Below are positions 17,603 to 27,031 of a stretch of 64,000 nucleotides of DNA, one piece after another. The notes beneath the pieces were generated by a model. That model saw only the letters and a program-made list of their open reading frames with translations. It did no database searches and was not told the origin of the DNA. The translations under genes were made by a program, and so were the position numbers. The stretch is from contig JAJRUI010000110.1 in assembly GCA_024277875.1 (NCBI GenBank), forward strand, positions 1 to 64,000, written 5' to 3'. This stretch comes from Deferrisomatales bacterium (lineage in GTDB: Bacteria; Desulfobacterota; Deferrisomatia; Deferrisomatales; Deferrisomataceae). The stretch's first letter is position 1. Each line of letters begins with the position of its first letter.

Positions 17603-17721
17603 GTATTGCCAGATCCCTATCCTTCCCCTTGGATAGTGCGGGGTGGGGGTCTGGTGGAGCGCCGGGTGCCGCTACTGGCGCCCGGCCGGAACCAGGCCCC
17701 CGCCCCGTACCCTGGCAATAC
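17603..17721 (+). ncRNA. structured RNA leader with a three-way junction (unassigned)
   Basis: A 119-base element folds as a three-way junction. P1 is a perfect 10-bp closing helix GTATTGCCAG/CTGGCAATAC (17603-17612 with 17712-17721). P2 is CTATCC/GGATAG with an 8-base loop (17617-17636). P3 is a 19-bp helix with three G-U pairs (17637-17655 with 17691-17709), then an internal loop and a 10-bp stem (17661-17670 with 17677-17686). It lies about 90 bases upstream of the YedF-like gene and has no terminator. It does not match 5S, 4.5S or 6S RNA or any riboswitch I can recall. Confidence 0.65.
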
Positions 17722-17811
17722 AATTGCAGGTCTTAGTAACGGCGCCGTACCAGAGCCTTCCCGGCCCCGGCCGGCCATATCCAAACCACGCTCGCCCAGG
17801 AGAATCCCCGC

Positions 17812-18171
17812 ATGTGCAGCCACCCGCCCTCCCCGGGCCGGACCGCCGTCCTCGTCACCGCCGACCACATCGGCGGCGATCCCGAACTGGGGGCCGTCCT
17901 GATGCAGTCGTTCCTGAACACCCTGGCCAGCGCACCGGCCAGGCCCGACCGGGTGATCTTCCTCAACACCGGCGTGAACCTGACCACCCTGGGCTCCCCC
18001 GTTCTCGACGCGCTCCGGGAGCTGGCCGAGGCCGGGGTGGAGATCCTGAGCTGCGGCACGTGTCTGGCGTTCCTGGAAAAGAAGGACCGGTTGGCGGTTG
18101 GCGCGGTCACCACCATGCACGACACCGTGGACACCATTACCGGCCCGTGGCGGGTGGTCACCATCGGGTGA
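17812..18171 (+). CDS. YedF-like DsrE-family sulfurtransferase-like protein
   Basis: A 119-residue DsrE/YchN-fold protein. It matches the C-terminal half of selenium-metabolism protein YedF: the strand TAVLVTADHIGG, the LMQSFLNTL helix and the ILSCGTCLAFL block with a C81-C84 pair. The N-terminal TusA-like half of full YedF is absent. AGGAG precedes the ATG. In selenium users, YedF-like proteins accompany the Sec machinery, which is of interest given the TGA at 61261. Sulfur or selenium relay is family knowledge, not shown here. Confidence 0.75.
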   Translation: MCSHPPSPGRTAVLVTADHIGGDPELGAVLMQSFLNTLASAPARPDRVIFLNTGVNLTTLGSPVLDALRELAEAGVEILSCGTCLAFLEKKDRLAVGAVTTMHDTVDTITGPWRVVTIG

Positions 18172-18241
18172 GTAGCCGCCTGCCGGGCGTGCCGGAAGAC
18201 CGGGGGAGGCCCCCGGCCCGGGGGGATCTGAGCGGAGAGCA

Positions 18242-18282
18242 GAGCGGGAGCCGCCGCTGCGCAGTGCGGCCGCTCCGCTTTG
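18242..18282. terminator. imperfect terminator-like hairpin between convergent genes
   Basis: A GC-rich stem with one bulge and one mismatch (18243-18257 with 18266-18279) lies between the convergent yedF-like gene and the small basic protein gene. The T-run is weak. Confidence 0.4.
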
Positions 18283-18486
18283 TCAGTCGTCGAACTGGGG
18301 CGGCAACGGCTGGGGCCCGGGAACGATCCCGGCGATATCCGGATCCTCCCCTTCGTCCTCCCGGGGCGGCTGGCTCGCCTTGAGCTCCCGGGCCTGCGCC
18401 CTGCGGGCCGCCTTCTCGCTCTGCCGCTCCTGCCGATTCTTCTCTTTCATCCGTTTCAAGAACGTCTGTCTCGTCTTTTTTGCCAA
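18283..18486 (-). CDS. small Lys/Arg-rich protein
   Basis: A 67-residue protein with a very basic, probably helical N-terminal half (MAKKTRQTFLKRMKEKNRQE) and an acidic, Pro-rich tail. It starts at TTG 18486, 8 bases after GAGGAG that ends the preceding RNA-binding protein gene, so the two are co-translated. The composition suggests nucleic-acid or ribosome contact; the family is not identified. Confidence 0.65.
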   Translation of the reverse strand: MAKKTRQTFLKRMKEKNRQERQSEKAARRAQARELKASQPPREDEGEDPDIAGIVPGPQPLPPQFDD

Positions 18487-18490
18487 ACCT

Positions 18491-19066
18491 TCACTCCTCG
18501 TCCTGGTTTTTCGCGTCTTCGCGAGCCCAGAGGGCGAAGTTGTCCAGCCCCTGGTCGTCCTCGTCGTCTTCGAAGTCCGCGTGGAAGAACAGCTGTCCTC
18601 CGCGGCGCTCCTGGAGCGGCCCCTTGGGCCTGCGTTCCTCCCGGGCCGCCCGGCCCTTCTGCTTGCGTTTGTCCCGGGCGGTCGCGTCCGGGCCGAACGT
18701 CCGCTTCGGCCGGGCAGCGGGCGGGCCGTCCTCCTCGGCCGGGGGAGGGGGTGACCCGGACCACGACGGCCGGGGAGCCGGTCTCGGGCGAACCGGGGCC
18801 TGGCCGGCCGGCCTGGACTCCCGGGCCCGGGCCTCGTTGACCACGAGCGGCCGCTCCCGGAACACCTGCTGGTTGAACCGTCGGATCGCCTCCTCCGCCT
18901 CGGGGCGGTCCCCGAAGTCCACGAACGCGAACCCCCGGGGCTTGCCCGTCTCCCGGTCGGTGGGCACCCGCACCTGCGACACCGTGCCAGCGGCCGAGAA
19001 CAACTCCCGCACCTCGTCCTCGGTCACACCGTAGGCGAGGTTTCCCACGAACAATCGAACCGCCAT
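18491..19066 (-). CDS. RRM-type RNA-binding protein
   Basis: A 191-residue protein with one N-terminal RNA-recognition motif (about 1-80): RNP2 is LFVGNL, RNP1 is PRGFAFVDF. After the RRM there is a long basic, disordered Pro/Arg tail (80-165) and an acidic end. The second of two adjacent ATGs (19066) has the better distance from AGGAG. It lies downstream of a cold-shock gene and upstream of the small basic protein, together looking like an RNA-chaperone group. Confidence 0.88.
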   Translation of the reverse strand: MAVRLFVGNLAYGVTEDEVRELFSAAGTVSQVRVPTDRETGKPRGFAFVDFGDRPEAEEAIRRFNQQVFRERPLVVNEARARESRPAGQAPVRPRPAPRPSWSGSPPPPAEEDGPPAARPKRTFGPDATARDKRKQKGRAAREERRPKGPLQERRGGQLFFHADFEDDEDDQGLDNFALWAREDAKNQDEE

Positions 19067-19140
19067 CATCACTCCTGTAGATCGGGTTCTCCACGGCCGC
19101 CGTCCGCTGGCCCGCTCGGGGCGAACAGCAGCAAACCGGG

Positions 19141-19171
19141 AAAAAGGGCGGGCCCCTGTGGGAACCCGCCC
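19141..19171 (-). terminator. terminator of the cold-shock gene
   Basis: On the minus strand GGGCGGG pairs with CCCGCCC around a 12-base loop and is followed by TTTTT, 22 bases after the cold-shock stop codon. Confidence 0.8.
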
Positions 19172-19193
19172 CTTTCGGACGCGATCGGCGCGG

Positions 19194-19397
19194 TTACACC
19201 GCGCGAACGGCCGAGGCCAGGGGGCCCTTCTGGCCCTGGGCCTCGTCGAACTCCACCGCCTGTCCCTCGGCAAGGGTCTTGAACCCCTCGCCCTGGATGG
19301 CGCTGAAATGGACGAACAGGTCGGCGCCGCCCCCGTCGGGGGTGATGAAGCCGAAACCCTTCTGCTCGTTGAACCACTTCACTGTTCCCGTTGCCAT
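19194..19397 (-). CDS. cold-shock protein (CspA family)
   Basis: A 67-residue cold-shock domain protein that binds single-stranded RNA and DNA as a chaperone. Both nucleic-acid motifs are seen: KGFGFI (RNP1) and LFVHFS (RNP2), after the typical start [19 protein letters not shown] lies 8 bases before the ATG, and a dedicated terminator follows. Confidence 0.95.
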   Translation of the reverse strand: MATGTVKWFNEQKGFGFITPDGGGADLFVHFSAIQGEGFKTLAEGQAVEFDEAQGQKGPLASAVRAV

Positions 19398-19905
19398 GGT
19401 CGTTCTCCTCTTTCTGGGCGTTTCCGACCCGAGATGCTGCAACCGCGATGGGTACGGAAACCAGCGGGGAAACGACTCCCTGGCGCCGGAACATAGCCAT
19501 CCAATTGCCGGTTGGCGCACGGCTGTGCGCCGGAAGACTGAAAAGAGGGAGAGGCGACGGTCGCCTCTCCCTCTTTGGAATTGCTCACCGATGCTGTCCG
19601 CCCGGGCTGCCTCGCGTTCCGGCCCGTCGACGTGGGAGGGATCCTACGCCCTTCCGGGGGAAAGCGCAAGGAGAAAACCCGCCCGTCCCGGGCCAGGCTG
19701 CCCGGGGCCGCTCGTTGTCGTTGACTCGGACCGGCTTCGGACGGTAGAAAGGGAACAGAAAGGGGGTGGTTGATGTCCATCGGCACACGACCGGCCCAGG
19801 GGAGCCGCCACGGGAGCCCGGCCGGCTCCCAGCGCCCCCCCTCCTGCCCCTGCTTCCCGCCTCCGTCCGCTGCCCCTCACCCCAGGCCCGACGGGCGGCC
19901 GTGAC
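19398..19905. other. intergenic region with a long perfect hairpin
   Basis: No gene is supported. A perfect 16-bp stem with a 3-base loop (19542-19576; AAAGAGGGAGAGGCGA arm) is the only clear element. It may be a terminator for an unrecognised short transcript or a leader structure, since neither neighbouring gene ends here. Confidence 0.5.
19542..19576. terminator. perfect 16-bp hairpin in intergenic space
   Basis: The arms 19542-19557 and 19561-19576 are exact complements around a CGG loop. Short A/T runs at both ends would allow terminator activity in either direction. The genes on both sides point away from it, so any transcript it ends is unknown. Confidence 0.5.
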
Positions 19906-21819
19906 ATGACCCCTGACCGGTACCGGGAGCTGTTCGAGCGTTCCGCGGACGCGAGCCTCGTGCTCGCCGGGGGCCGGTTCGTGGCCTGCAACGAGGCGGC
20001 TGTCCGGATGCTCGGATGCCACAGCCGGGAGGAGGTGCTCGACATCCACCCGTCCCAGCTGTCCCCGCCCCGCCAGCCGGACGGGCGGTCGTCCTACGAC
20101 AAGGCCAACGAGATGATCGCGGTCGCCCTGCAGCAGGGATCCCACCGGTTCGAGTGGGTGCACGTGCGGGCGGACGGCGAGGCGTTCCCGGTGGAGGTCC
20201 TCCTCACCGTGCTGGAAGGCGGAGACCCCCCCGTGCTCCATGTGGTCTGGCGGGACATCACGGCCCGGAAGCGGGCCGAGAAGGCCCTCCAGGACAACCT
20301 CGCGTTTCTCAAGTCGATCATCGAGAACCTTCCCATCTGCGTCAAGGTCGTCGCCCGGGACGGGACCCTGCTGGACCTGAACCCCGCCGGCCTGTCCATG
20401 ATCGGCGCCACGGCCAAGGACGCGGTCGTGGCCGAAGACGTGTACGCCTTGATCCACGAGGACGACCGGGACGCGTTCGTCCGGTTCAACGAACGGGTGT
20501 GCGGCGGGGAGAAGGCCGCGCTGGACTACCGGATGATCGACCTCGACGGCACGACCCACCACATGTCGTCGGTGGGCGTTCCCCTGCCCTACGGCCCGCG
20601 GGGGCAGACCGTCCACCTGGGGATCACCCGGGACGTCACCGAGGAGCGGGCGGCCCGGCGAGAGAAGGCCCGGCTGGAGGTCCAGCTGCGCCAGGCCCAG
20701 AAGATGGAGTCCATCGGCCGGCTGGCCGGGGGGGTCGCCCACGACTTCAACAACGTGCTGACCACGATCCTCGGCTACAGCGACCTGATCCTGATGGGCC
20801 TGCCGTCCGGCGCCCCGTTCTTCAGGGAGATCGAGATGATCCGCAACGCTGCGGAGCGGGCGGCGGGCCTGACCCAGCAACTGCTGGCGTTCAGCCGCAA
20901 GCAGGTGATCGAGACACGGCTGGTGTCGATCAACGCGATCGTCCACGATCTGGTGAAACTGCTGGGAAAGGTGATCGGGGAGGACATCGAGATCCAGGTG
21001 GCTGCCGAGGCGGTCCGCGACACCATCGAGGCAGACCCCAGCCAGATCGAACAGGTCTTGATGAACCTGGCCGTGAACGCCCGCGACGCGATGCCGTTGG
21101 GCGGGCACCTGGTCATCGAGACCCAGGACGTGGCCCTGGGACCCGAATACGCGCGCGCCCACCCCGAGGTCCGGCCGGGCCGCTACGTGATGATCTCGGT
21201 CACGGATTTCGGCGAGGGGATGAGCCAGGAGGTGCTCGACCAAGCGTTCGACCCGTTCTTCACCACCAAGGAGCAGGGCAAGGGCACCGGGCTCGGGCTC
21301 GCCACCGTGTACGGGATCGTCAAGCAGCACGACGGACATGTCTACGCGTACAGCGAGCCGGGCAAGGGGACCACGTTCAAGGTGTACTTCCCGGCGAGCG
21401 ACGGGAGCGTCGACCCGGCCGGCGAAGACGTCCGGGCCGACCGGCTGCACGGGACCGAGACCGTGCTCGTGGTGGACGACGAGCCCGCGATCCGCCAGAT
21501 GACCGCCGACGCCCTCGGGCAGTTCGGCTACCGGTGCATCACGGCCGGGGGCGGCCAGGACGCGATCGAGCGAACCCGGGAGATCCTGCACGACATCGAT
21601 GTACTGGTGACCGACGTGATCATGCCCGGGATGAGCGGCCGGGAGCTGGCCGACACGCTCACCGCCCGCAACCCCTCCATCAAGGTCCTGTTCTTCTCCG
21701 GGTACACCGAGAACGTGATCGCCCACCACGGCATCCTGGACGAGGGCGTCCACTTCCTCCAGAAGCCGGTCAAACCCACCGAACTCGTCCGGAAGATCCG
21801 GACCGTGCTCGACGGCTGA
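19906..21819 (+). CDS. PAS-PAS hybrid histidine kinase with receiver
   Basis: A 637-residue soluble sensor kinase. Order: PAS (about 6-125), PAS (130-250), HisKA with phospho-acceptor His279 in AHDFNNVL, HATPase (about 380-500, with a [12 protein letters not shown]-box) and a C-terminal receiver whose phospho-acceptor is Asp570 in VTDVIMPG. There is no membrane segment, so it reads a cytoplasmic cue. No response-regulator gene is adjacent. No ligand-binding residues could be assigned to the PAS domains. Confidence 0.9.
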   Translation: MTPDRYRELFERSADASLVLAGGRFVACNEAAVRMLGCHSREEVLDIHPSQLSPPRQPDGRSSYDKANEMIAVALQQGSHRFEWVHVRADGEAFPVEVLLTVLEGGDPPVLHVVWRDITARKRAEKALQDNLAFLKSIIENLPICVKVVARDGTLLDLNPAGLSMIGATAKDAVVAEDVYALIHEDDRDAFVRFNERVCGGEKAALDYRMIDLDGTTHHMSSVGVPLPYGPRGQTVHLGITRDVTEERAARREKARLEVQLRQAQKMESIGRLAGGVAHDFNNVLTTILGYSDLILMGLPSGAPFFREIEMIRNAAERAAGLTQQLLAFSRKQVIETRLVSINAIVHDLVKLLGKVIGEDIEIQVAAEAVRDTIEADPSQIEQVLMNLAVNARDAMPLGGHLVIETQDVALGPEYARAHPEVRPGRYVMISVTDFGEGMSQEVLDQAFDPFFTTKEQGKGTGLGLATVYGIVKQHDGHVYAYSEPGKGTTFKVYFPASDGSVDPAGEDVRADRLHGTETVLVVDDEPAIRQMTADALGQFGYRCITAGGGQDAIERTREILHDIDVLVTDVIMPGMSGRELADTLTARNPSIKVLFFSGYTENVIAHHGILDEGVHFLQKPVKPTELVRKIRTVLDG

Positions 21820-21873
21820 ACGCCCCGGCAACCCGCTTCTGCCCGGCTCTGCGCGCCGGGTGCCTGGCACGCC

Positions 21874-23046
21874 TCAGCCCCGGCGTCTCCAGAACACCCG
21901 CAGCAGCACCGGCCCGGCCACGGTGGTCCCGATCAGGGCCAGGGAGAGGGACGCGAACTGGGCGCTGCCGATGAGCCCTCCGGCCACCCCGACCTGGGCG
22001 AACACGAACCCCACCTCCCCCCGGGGCATCATCCCGCTGCCCACGACCCACCGGTCCAGCTCCGGCCTGCCCATGAACCATGCCGCGAACAGCTTGCCGA
22101 AGCCGGCCACGACGAGGAGCAGGAGCCCTGCGAACAGGTTCGACCGGCCGGCCGCGGTGAGCGGGTCGAGCCCCCCGAGCTCGATCGAAGCGCCGATCAT
22201 CACGAAGAACAGGGGGGTGAGCAGGTCGACGAGCGGGGCCAGCTGGTCCTCGATCCGGGCGCGGTCCGGGTGGCGGGTGAACGCGATCCCCGCGGCATAG
22301 GCCCCCAGGATCATCCCGAGCCCCACGGCCTTCGCGGCGGCGGCCAGCAGCAGCAGGTAGCCGAACACCAGCACCAGCAGGGTGGCCGGGCTCCGGCTCC
22401 ACCGGGTGAGGGCCAGGGTGGCCGAGACCACGGGCCTTCCCACGGCCAGGGCTGCGGCGAGGAAAGCCAGCGCCTGGAGCACGGCCCAGGCACTCGCCCG
22501 GACAGGGGATGCACCGGGTGTGGTCAACCCGACCAGGGCCGCGAGCAGGACGAGGCCCAGCACGTCGTCCAGGATCGCCGCCCCCACGATCACGGTGCCC
22601 TCGGGGCTGGCCTCCGCGTCCAGCTCGGCCAGGACCGAAACCGTAACCCCGATACTCGTCGCGGTGAGCGCCGCCCCGACCAGGAGCGCCGCAGAGGAGG
22701 TCACCCCGAACGCCCACATCACGCCCCACCCCAGAGCGAACGGCACGACCATGCCTGCGAGCGCCAGCCGGGTGGCCGACGCAGCCACCGGGCGCAGCTG
22801 GGACAGGCGCGTCTCCAGCCCGACCCGGAACAGGAGCACGCACAGCCCGATCTGGGCCAGCTCCTGGATCGCGCCGTGGCCGGCCGGGCCGGCCTCGCCG
22901 CCCGGGACGAGCCCGAGAACGTACGGCCCCACCACGAACCCGGCCGCGATCTCCCCCACCACCGCGGGGAGCCGGAGCCGCCGCATCACGGCCTGGCCCG
23001 CGACCGCTGCCAGCAGGACGGCCGGGAGCAGGAGGTGGAGCTTCAC
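21874..23046 (-). CDS. CPA2-type cation:proton antiporter
   Basis: A 390-residue membrane protein with about 12 helices, of the KefB/NapA-like monovalent cation:proton antiporter family. Conserved parts include LRLPAVVGEIAAGFVVGP near the N terminus and the segment ILDDVLGLVLLA, which holds the paired Asp residues used for ion exchange. It lacks the C-terminal TrkA-N domain of Kef channels. The start is GTG at 23046. It is convergent with the hybrid kinase. Confidence 0.88.
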   Translation of the reverse strand: MKLHLLLPAVLLAAVAGQAVMRRLRLPAVVGEIAAGFVVGPYVLGLVPGGEAGPAGHGAIQELAQIGLCVLLFRVGLETRLSQLRPVAASATRLALAGMVVPFALGWGVMWAFGVTSSAALLVGAALTATSIGVTVSVLAELDAEASPEGTVIVGAAILDDVLGLVLLAALVGLTTPGASPVRASAWAVLQALAFLAAALAVGRPVVSATLALTRWSRSPATLLVLVFGYLLLLAAAAKAVGLGMILGAYAAGIAFTRHPDRARIEDQLAPLVDLLTPLFFVMIGASIELGGLDPLTAAGRSNLFAGLLLLVVAGFGKLFAAWFMGRPELDRWVVGSGMMPRGEVGFVFAQVGVAGGLIGSAQFASLSLALIGTTVAGPVLLRVFWRRRG

Positions 23047-23092
23047 CGAAGGCCCCCGGCCATCTCGGGTCCCGGAAAGGAACGGGTCCGGC

Positions 23093-23543
23093 TCAACGCC
23101 CGGCCGCCGCCCCGGCGATGCCCGCCAGCGCCCGCTGGAGTTTCGGCACCACGCCGCACCCCCCGATGCCGTGCCGCCGCGCCAGGTACCGGGGGTCGTT
23201 GTAGGAAAGCCACACCCGCCCCTGGCCGTCCTCCCAGACCAGGGCCTTTTTCTGGGGCAGGTCGATGGCCCCGCTCTGGGCGCACTGCATGAGCCGGCTC
23301 CCCACCGTTGGGTTGCCGAAGATCACCAGCTCGGTGTCCCGCAACTCGATCCCGGCCCCGCCGGCAGCGGCGGAGTGCCGGATCCGGTCGAACACGGTCA
23401 TGCCCTTCCGCTCCAGAACGGCCTTCAACCGGTCGGCGGTTTCGGCCACGCCGAACGCGCTCTTCACGTCGATCACTCCTTCCGCCCCGGGGGCTGCAGA
23501 GGCCACGACGAGCGCAAGCGCCAAGGATCGCTGCCTTCGTCAT
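23093..23543 (-). pseudogene. DUF302 protein with a frameshift in its signal peptide
   Basis: The DUF302 domain is intact (TADRLKAVLERKGMTVFDRI, LVIFGNPTVGS, ALVWEDGQGRVWLSYNDP). A good start (ATG 23543 after AAAGGAG) opens MTKAAIL but in another frame; removing one base of the GG at 23525-23526 joins it to ALALVVASAAPGAEG and restores a normal export signal. As written, translation could start only at TTG 23524, giving a signal without its basic head. Either a sequencing/assembly error or a real disruption. DUF302 proteins are small, often exported; function unclear. Confidence 0.65.
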
Positions 23544-23972
23544 CGGGTTCTCCTTTCCGCCCCCTGCCCGGCGCGGGGAAAACAGGTATCGATCGTCCGC
23601 CCGACCTCGGCCAGCCACGACGTCCTCTCCCCCCGAGAGCCGGCCACCACGGGGCCGAACGTCTTCCGGTGCAACGAAGCCCCGCTGTACAGGCGGAACA
23701 CTCGGTCGCGTCGCCCGGTGCCGAGCCCGCTGCCCGCCCGCCGGCAGGAAGGCCCTGGTGGCCGGCAACGCCGTTGCGCGGACTGGCAACGTACAGGAAA
23801 ACGGCGCCGTGTCCATGGATCAGGGCGTCCCTGGCCCGTCCGCCGCCCGTTTTTCAGGAAAAACGCCCCCCTGCCGGCGCCGAAACGCGCCGGGGCTTCC
23901 AGTTTCGGGCCGGACGGCCGATACAAGACAGGGGGCGCGGATCTCACCCGGCCGGACACCGTAGAGTTGCCC
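23544..23972. other. intergenic region between divergent genes
   Basis: The 429 bases hold no gene, terminator or repeat that I can support. They must contain the promoters of the DUF302 gene and of the hybrid kinase, but no convincing boxes stand out. Confidence 0.4.
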
Positions 23973-26513
23973 ATGAAGAAATGGAACCTGGCGGCCCTCG
24001 TGCTGCTCCTCGGAGGGCTGCTCGCCTACACCCTGTTCTCGACCTACGAGGAGGTCCGGAGAAAGACCATTGCCGACGCCGATGCCCAGCAACTCCTCCT
24101 GGCCAGACAGGCGGCGGGCGGCATCGAGGACCTGTTCCGCCGCTACCGAAGCGAACTCCTGTTCCTGTCCAGGATGGCCCACGTGGCCAGCCTCGACGCG
24201 TACGGCCGGCAGCTTCTCGACTCGTTCTGGCGGGAGAACCGGGAAGAGTTGCGGGGGGTCACCCGGGTGGACGCCGACGGGGTGATCGTGTACACGGCGC
24301 CGCGCAACGACCGGGCGCTGGGCACCAGCATCCGTTTCCAGGAACACGTTGCCGAGGTCCTGTCCAGCCGCCGTCCGGTGTTGAGCGACGTGTTCACCAC
24401 GGTGCAGGGGTTCCGGGCGGTCGCCTACCACGTGCCCGTGTGGCAGGGGCAGGAGTTCGCCGGCTCCCTGGCCATCCTGGTCCCGTTCGACACCATCGCC
24501 CGGCGATACCTGGAGGGGATCCGGATCGTGCCGGACGGCCACGCGTGGATGATCAGCGCCAAGGGGGTGGTCCTGTACTGCCCCGAACCCGGCCACGTGG
24601 GCCGGCCTGCGACAGAGGTGTTCGACGGGGTCCCGTCCCTGCTGGCGATGACCCGGGAGATGACGCGGGGGCGGCACGGAACGGCCCAGTACGAAAGGAC
24701 GTGCGGTCCGGGGAACGCCTCGGCGTGGCACGCGGTGTACTACCCCGTGGACCTCGGCAACACGTTCTGGTCCATCGCGGTGGCCGCCCCGGAGGACGAG
24801 ATCGTCGCCACCATGGAGGGCTTTCGGAACCGGTGGGGCGTTTTGGCCGCGCTGCTGCTCATGCTGGGCGGGGCAGCCACCTACGCGCTCCAACGGGCGT
24901 TCGTGGCCGTGCGGGAGGGCAAACGGCTCCGGGAACTCGCCGCCCGCCTGGAGGAGAGCGAACGGTACTTTCGGATGCTGGTTGAGCTCTCCCCCCTGGC
25001 GATCAGCGTGTGCGATCGGGACGGCCGGATCGAACTCGTAAACGAGCGCTTCGTCGCCCTTTTGGGCTACACCCGGGACGACCTGGCCGATATGGACGAC
25101 TGGTGGGCCCGGGCGTACCCGGACGAGGAGTTCCGGAAGGAGGCCCGGCAGCGGTGGGAGGCGGCCCTGGAGCGTCTGGCCTCGTCCGAGGAGGTGGTGC
25201 ACTTCTCCGGCATTCGGGTCACCTGCAAGAACGGGACGGCCCGACACATGGACGTCACGTTCTCGTTCATCGGCGACAAGGGGGTGATCCTGCTCGCCGA
25301 CGCGACCGAGCGGGTCCAGGGCGAGAACACCCGGCGGGAGTTGGAGGAGAAGCTGGCCCGGTCCCGGAAGATGGAGGCCCTGGGGATGCTCGCGGGCGGG
25401 GTGGCCCACGACCTGAACAACATCCTGTCCGGGATCATCACCTACCCAGAGATCTTGCTGATGCGCCTGCCCGGCGACAGTCCGTTCCGGAAACCCCTGG
25501 AGACGATCCAGCAGTCCGGCGAACGGGCTGCGGCCGTGGTCTCGGACCTCCTCACCCTCGCCCGGGGCGTGGTCAGCCGGCGCGAACACCTGGACCTGGG
25601 CAACCTGGTCCGGGAGTATGCCCGGTCGCCCGAGTTCATGGGGCTGCAGGCCAGGTTTCCCCGGGTGCGCCTCGTCCTCGACCTGGAGGACGACCTGCCG
25701 CCCGTGGACGGCTCCCCGGTGCACGTCGAGAAGACCATCATGAACCTGGTGACCAACGCGATGGAAGCGATCGGGTCCGGGGGAACCGTTGCCGTGCGCG
25801 CGTTTCGCCAGGAGGTGTGCGATGCCGTCCCGGGCTACGAGGAGGTGCCGCCCGGTACCTACGCGGTGCTCGTCGTGGAAGACGACGGCCCCGGCATCGG
25901 CCCCGAGGACCTGGAACGGATCTTCGAGCCGTTCTACACGAAAAAGGTCATGGGCCGGAGCGGCACGGGCCTTGGCCTGTCCGTGGTCTGGAACACGGTG
26001 AAGGACCACGGCGGCCACGTCCAGGTGGAGAGTTCCGGGGCCGGGACGGTGTTCCGGCTCTACTTCCCGGCCACGTCCCGCCGCAGGGCCGAGGCAGCGG
26101 GCGAGGCGCCCGTGGAGGCGTACCAGGGGAACGGCGAGCGGGTGCTGGTGGTGGACGACGAACCCGCGCCCCGGGAGATCGCCCGGGACCTGCTCGCCCG
26201 TCTCGGCTACCGGGTGACGACCGCGGCCAGCGGCAACGAGGCGGTGGAGGCCCTCCGGGCCGGGCAAGAGGTGGACCTGGTGGTCCTGGACATGCTGATG
26301 CCCGGCATGGACGGCCACGAGACCTACGAGGCGCTCCTGCGGGTCCGTCCCGGTCTCCGGGCCGTGGTGGTGAGCGGGTTCTCCAAGACCGCCGACGTGG
26401 ACCGGTGCCTGGCGCTCGGGGCCCACGCGTTCCTGAAAAAACCCTACCGGATCCAGGAACTCGGCCTGCGGGTCCGGGGCGCCCTGGACCACGGCTGGCC
26501 GTCCACGGGGTGA
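23973..26513 (+). CDS. membrane hybrid histidine kinase (Cache-like sensor, PAS, receiver)
   Basis: An 846-residue sensor kinase. Helix 1 (about 6-23) and helix 2 (about 289-308) flank a periplasmic sensor of some 260 residues with dCache-like traits (RVDADGVIVYTAPRN, HAWMISAKGVVLY). Then come a PAS domain (about 330-450), HisKA with His479 in AHDLNNIL, HATPase, and a receiver with Asp773 in VVLDMLMPG. The ATG at 23973 is chosen because it opens the first hydrophobic helix. It would detect a small molecule outside the cytoplasm; the ligand is unknown. Confidence 0.88.
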   Translation: MKKWNLAALVLLLGGLLAYTLFSTYEEVRRKTIADADAQQLLLARQAAGGIEDLFRRYRSELLFLSRMAHVASLDAYGRQLLDSFWRENREELRGVTRVDADGVIVYTAPRNDRALGTSIRFQEHVAEVLSSRRPVLSDVFTTVQGFRAVAYHVPVWQGQEFAGSLAILVPFDTIARRYLEGIRIVPDGHAWMISAKGVVLYCPEPGHVGRPATEVFDGVPSLLAMTREMTRGRHGTAQYERTCGPGNASAWHAVYYPVDLGNTFWSIAVAAPEDEIVATMEGFRNRWGVLAALLLMLGGAATYALQRAFVAVREGKRLRELAARLEESERYFRMLVELSPLAISVCDRDGRIELVNERFVALLGYTRDDLADMDDWWARAYPDEEFRKEARQRWEAALERLASSEEVVHFSGIRVTCKNGTARHMDVTFSFIGDKGVILLADATERVQGENTRRELEEKLARSRKMEALGMLAGGVAHDLNNILSGIITYPEILLMRLPGDSPFRKPLETIQQSGERAAAVVSDLLTLARGVVSRREHLDLGNLVREYARSPEFMGLQARFPRVRLVLDLEDDLPPVDGSPVHVEKTIMNLVTNAMEAIGSGGTVAVRAFRQEVCDAVPGYEEVPPGTYAVLVVEDDGPGIGPEDLERIFEPFYTKKVMGRSGTGLGLSVVWNTVKDHGGHVQVESSGAGTVFRLYFPATSRRRAEAAGEAPVEAYQGNGERVLVVDDEPAPREIARDLLARLGYRVTTAASGNEAVEALRAGQEVDLVVLDMLMPGMDGHETYEALLRVRPGLRAVVVSGFSKTADVDRCLALGAHAFLKKPYRIQELGLRVRGALDHGWPSTG

Positions 26514-26547
26514 CCGGCGGCCGGCAACGCCCCGGCTGGCGCAGCCC

Positions 26548-26925
26548 TCACGATCGCCCCTGCCGGTCCGAACGGGCGGCCCGCACGTACACGGCCGCGG
26601 TGAGACCGGTCCACACGACGGCGGCGGCCAGCACCGCCCACCGGGGCACCGGCGCGTACACGACCGTCTCGGCCAGGCGGCCGAGGAACGTGCCGGAGTA
26701 ACCGGTCGCCCCCCCTTGCTGCAGCAGCCACACCTCCAGGTGGGTCAGGGGGCACAGCCACCCGGACGCGGTCAGGGCCACGGCCAGGCCGAGGCCGGCA
26801 AGGTGCAGCCGCCGGACCCACCGGATCCGCCGGCCTGGGACCACCCCGAGCACCAGGAACGCGATCCATCCGAGATGGAGCCACACGGTCGCGTCCGCCA
26901 AAACCAGGTAAACGTTCGGCCCCAC
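26548..26925 (-). CDS. DUF2784 membrane protein
   Basis: A 125-residue protein with three or four helices and the DUF2784 pattern (HLGWIAFLVLG, then WLCPLTHLE and GYSGTFL). GTG at 26925 is the preferred start, because the part upstream is not hydrophobic or conserved. Function of the family is unknown. Confidence 0.75.
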   Translation of the reverse strand: MGPNVYLVLADATVWLHLGWIAFLVLGVVPGRRIRWVRRLHLAGLGLAVALTASGWLCPLTHLEVWLLQQGGATGYSGTFLGRLAETVVYAPVPRWAVLAAAVVWTGLTAAVYVRAARSDRQGRS

Positions 26926-27031
26926 CTCGCGCCGCCCTTTCACCCCACGCCGGCCAGGGAAATTCCCGGCCGTGCGCACGCCCCCATCGACCGCTCCACC
27001 CCTTCCGCTCCCACGCGCCGGACAGTCCCGG

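Noticed and set aside
17603-17721. Reading the three-way-junction RNA as 5S rRNA, 4.5S or 6S RNA
   Set aside because: Size and junction resemble 5S rRNA, but none of the conserved 5S loop sequences, the GGAA-tetraloop SRP motif or a 6S central bubble is present, and it lies directly upstream of a coding gene.
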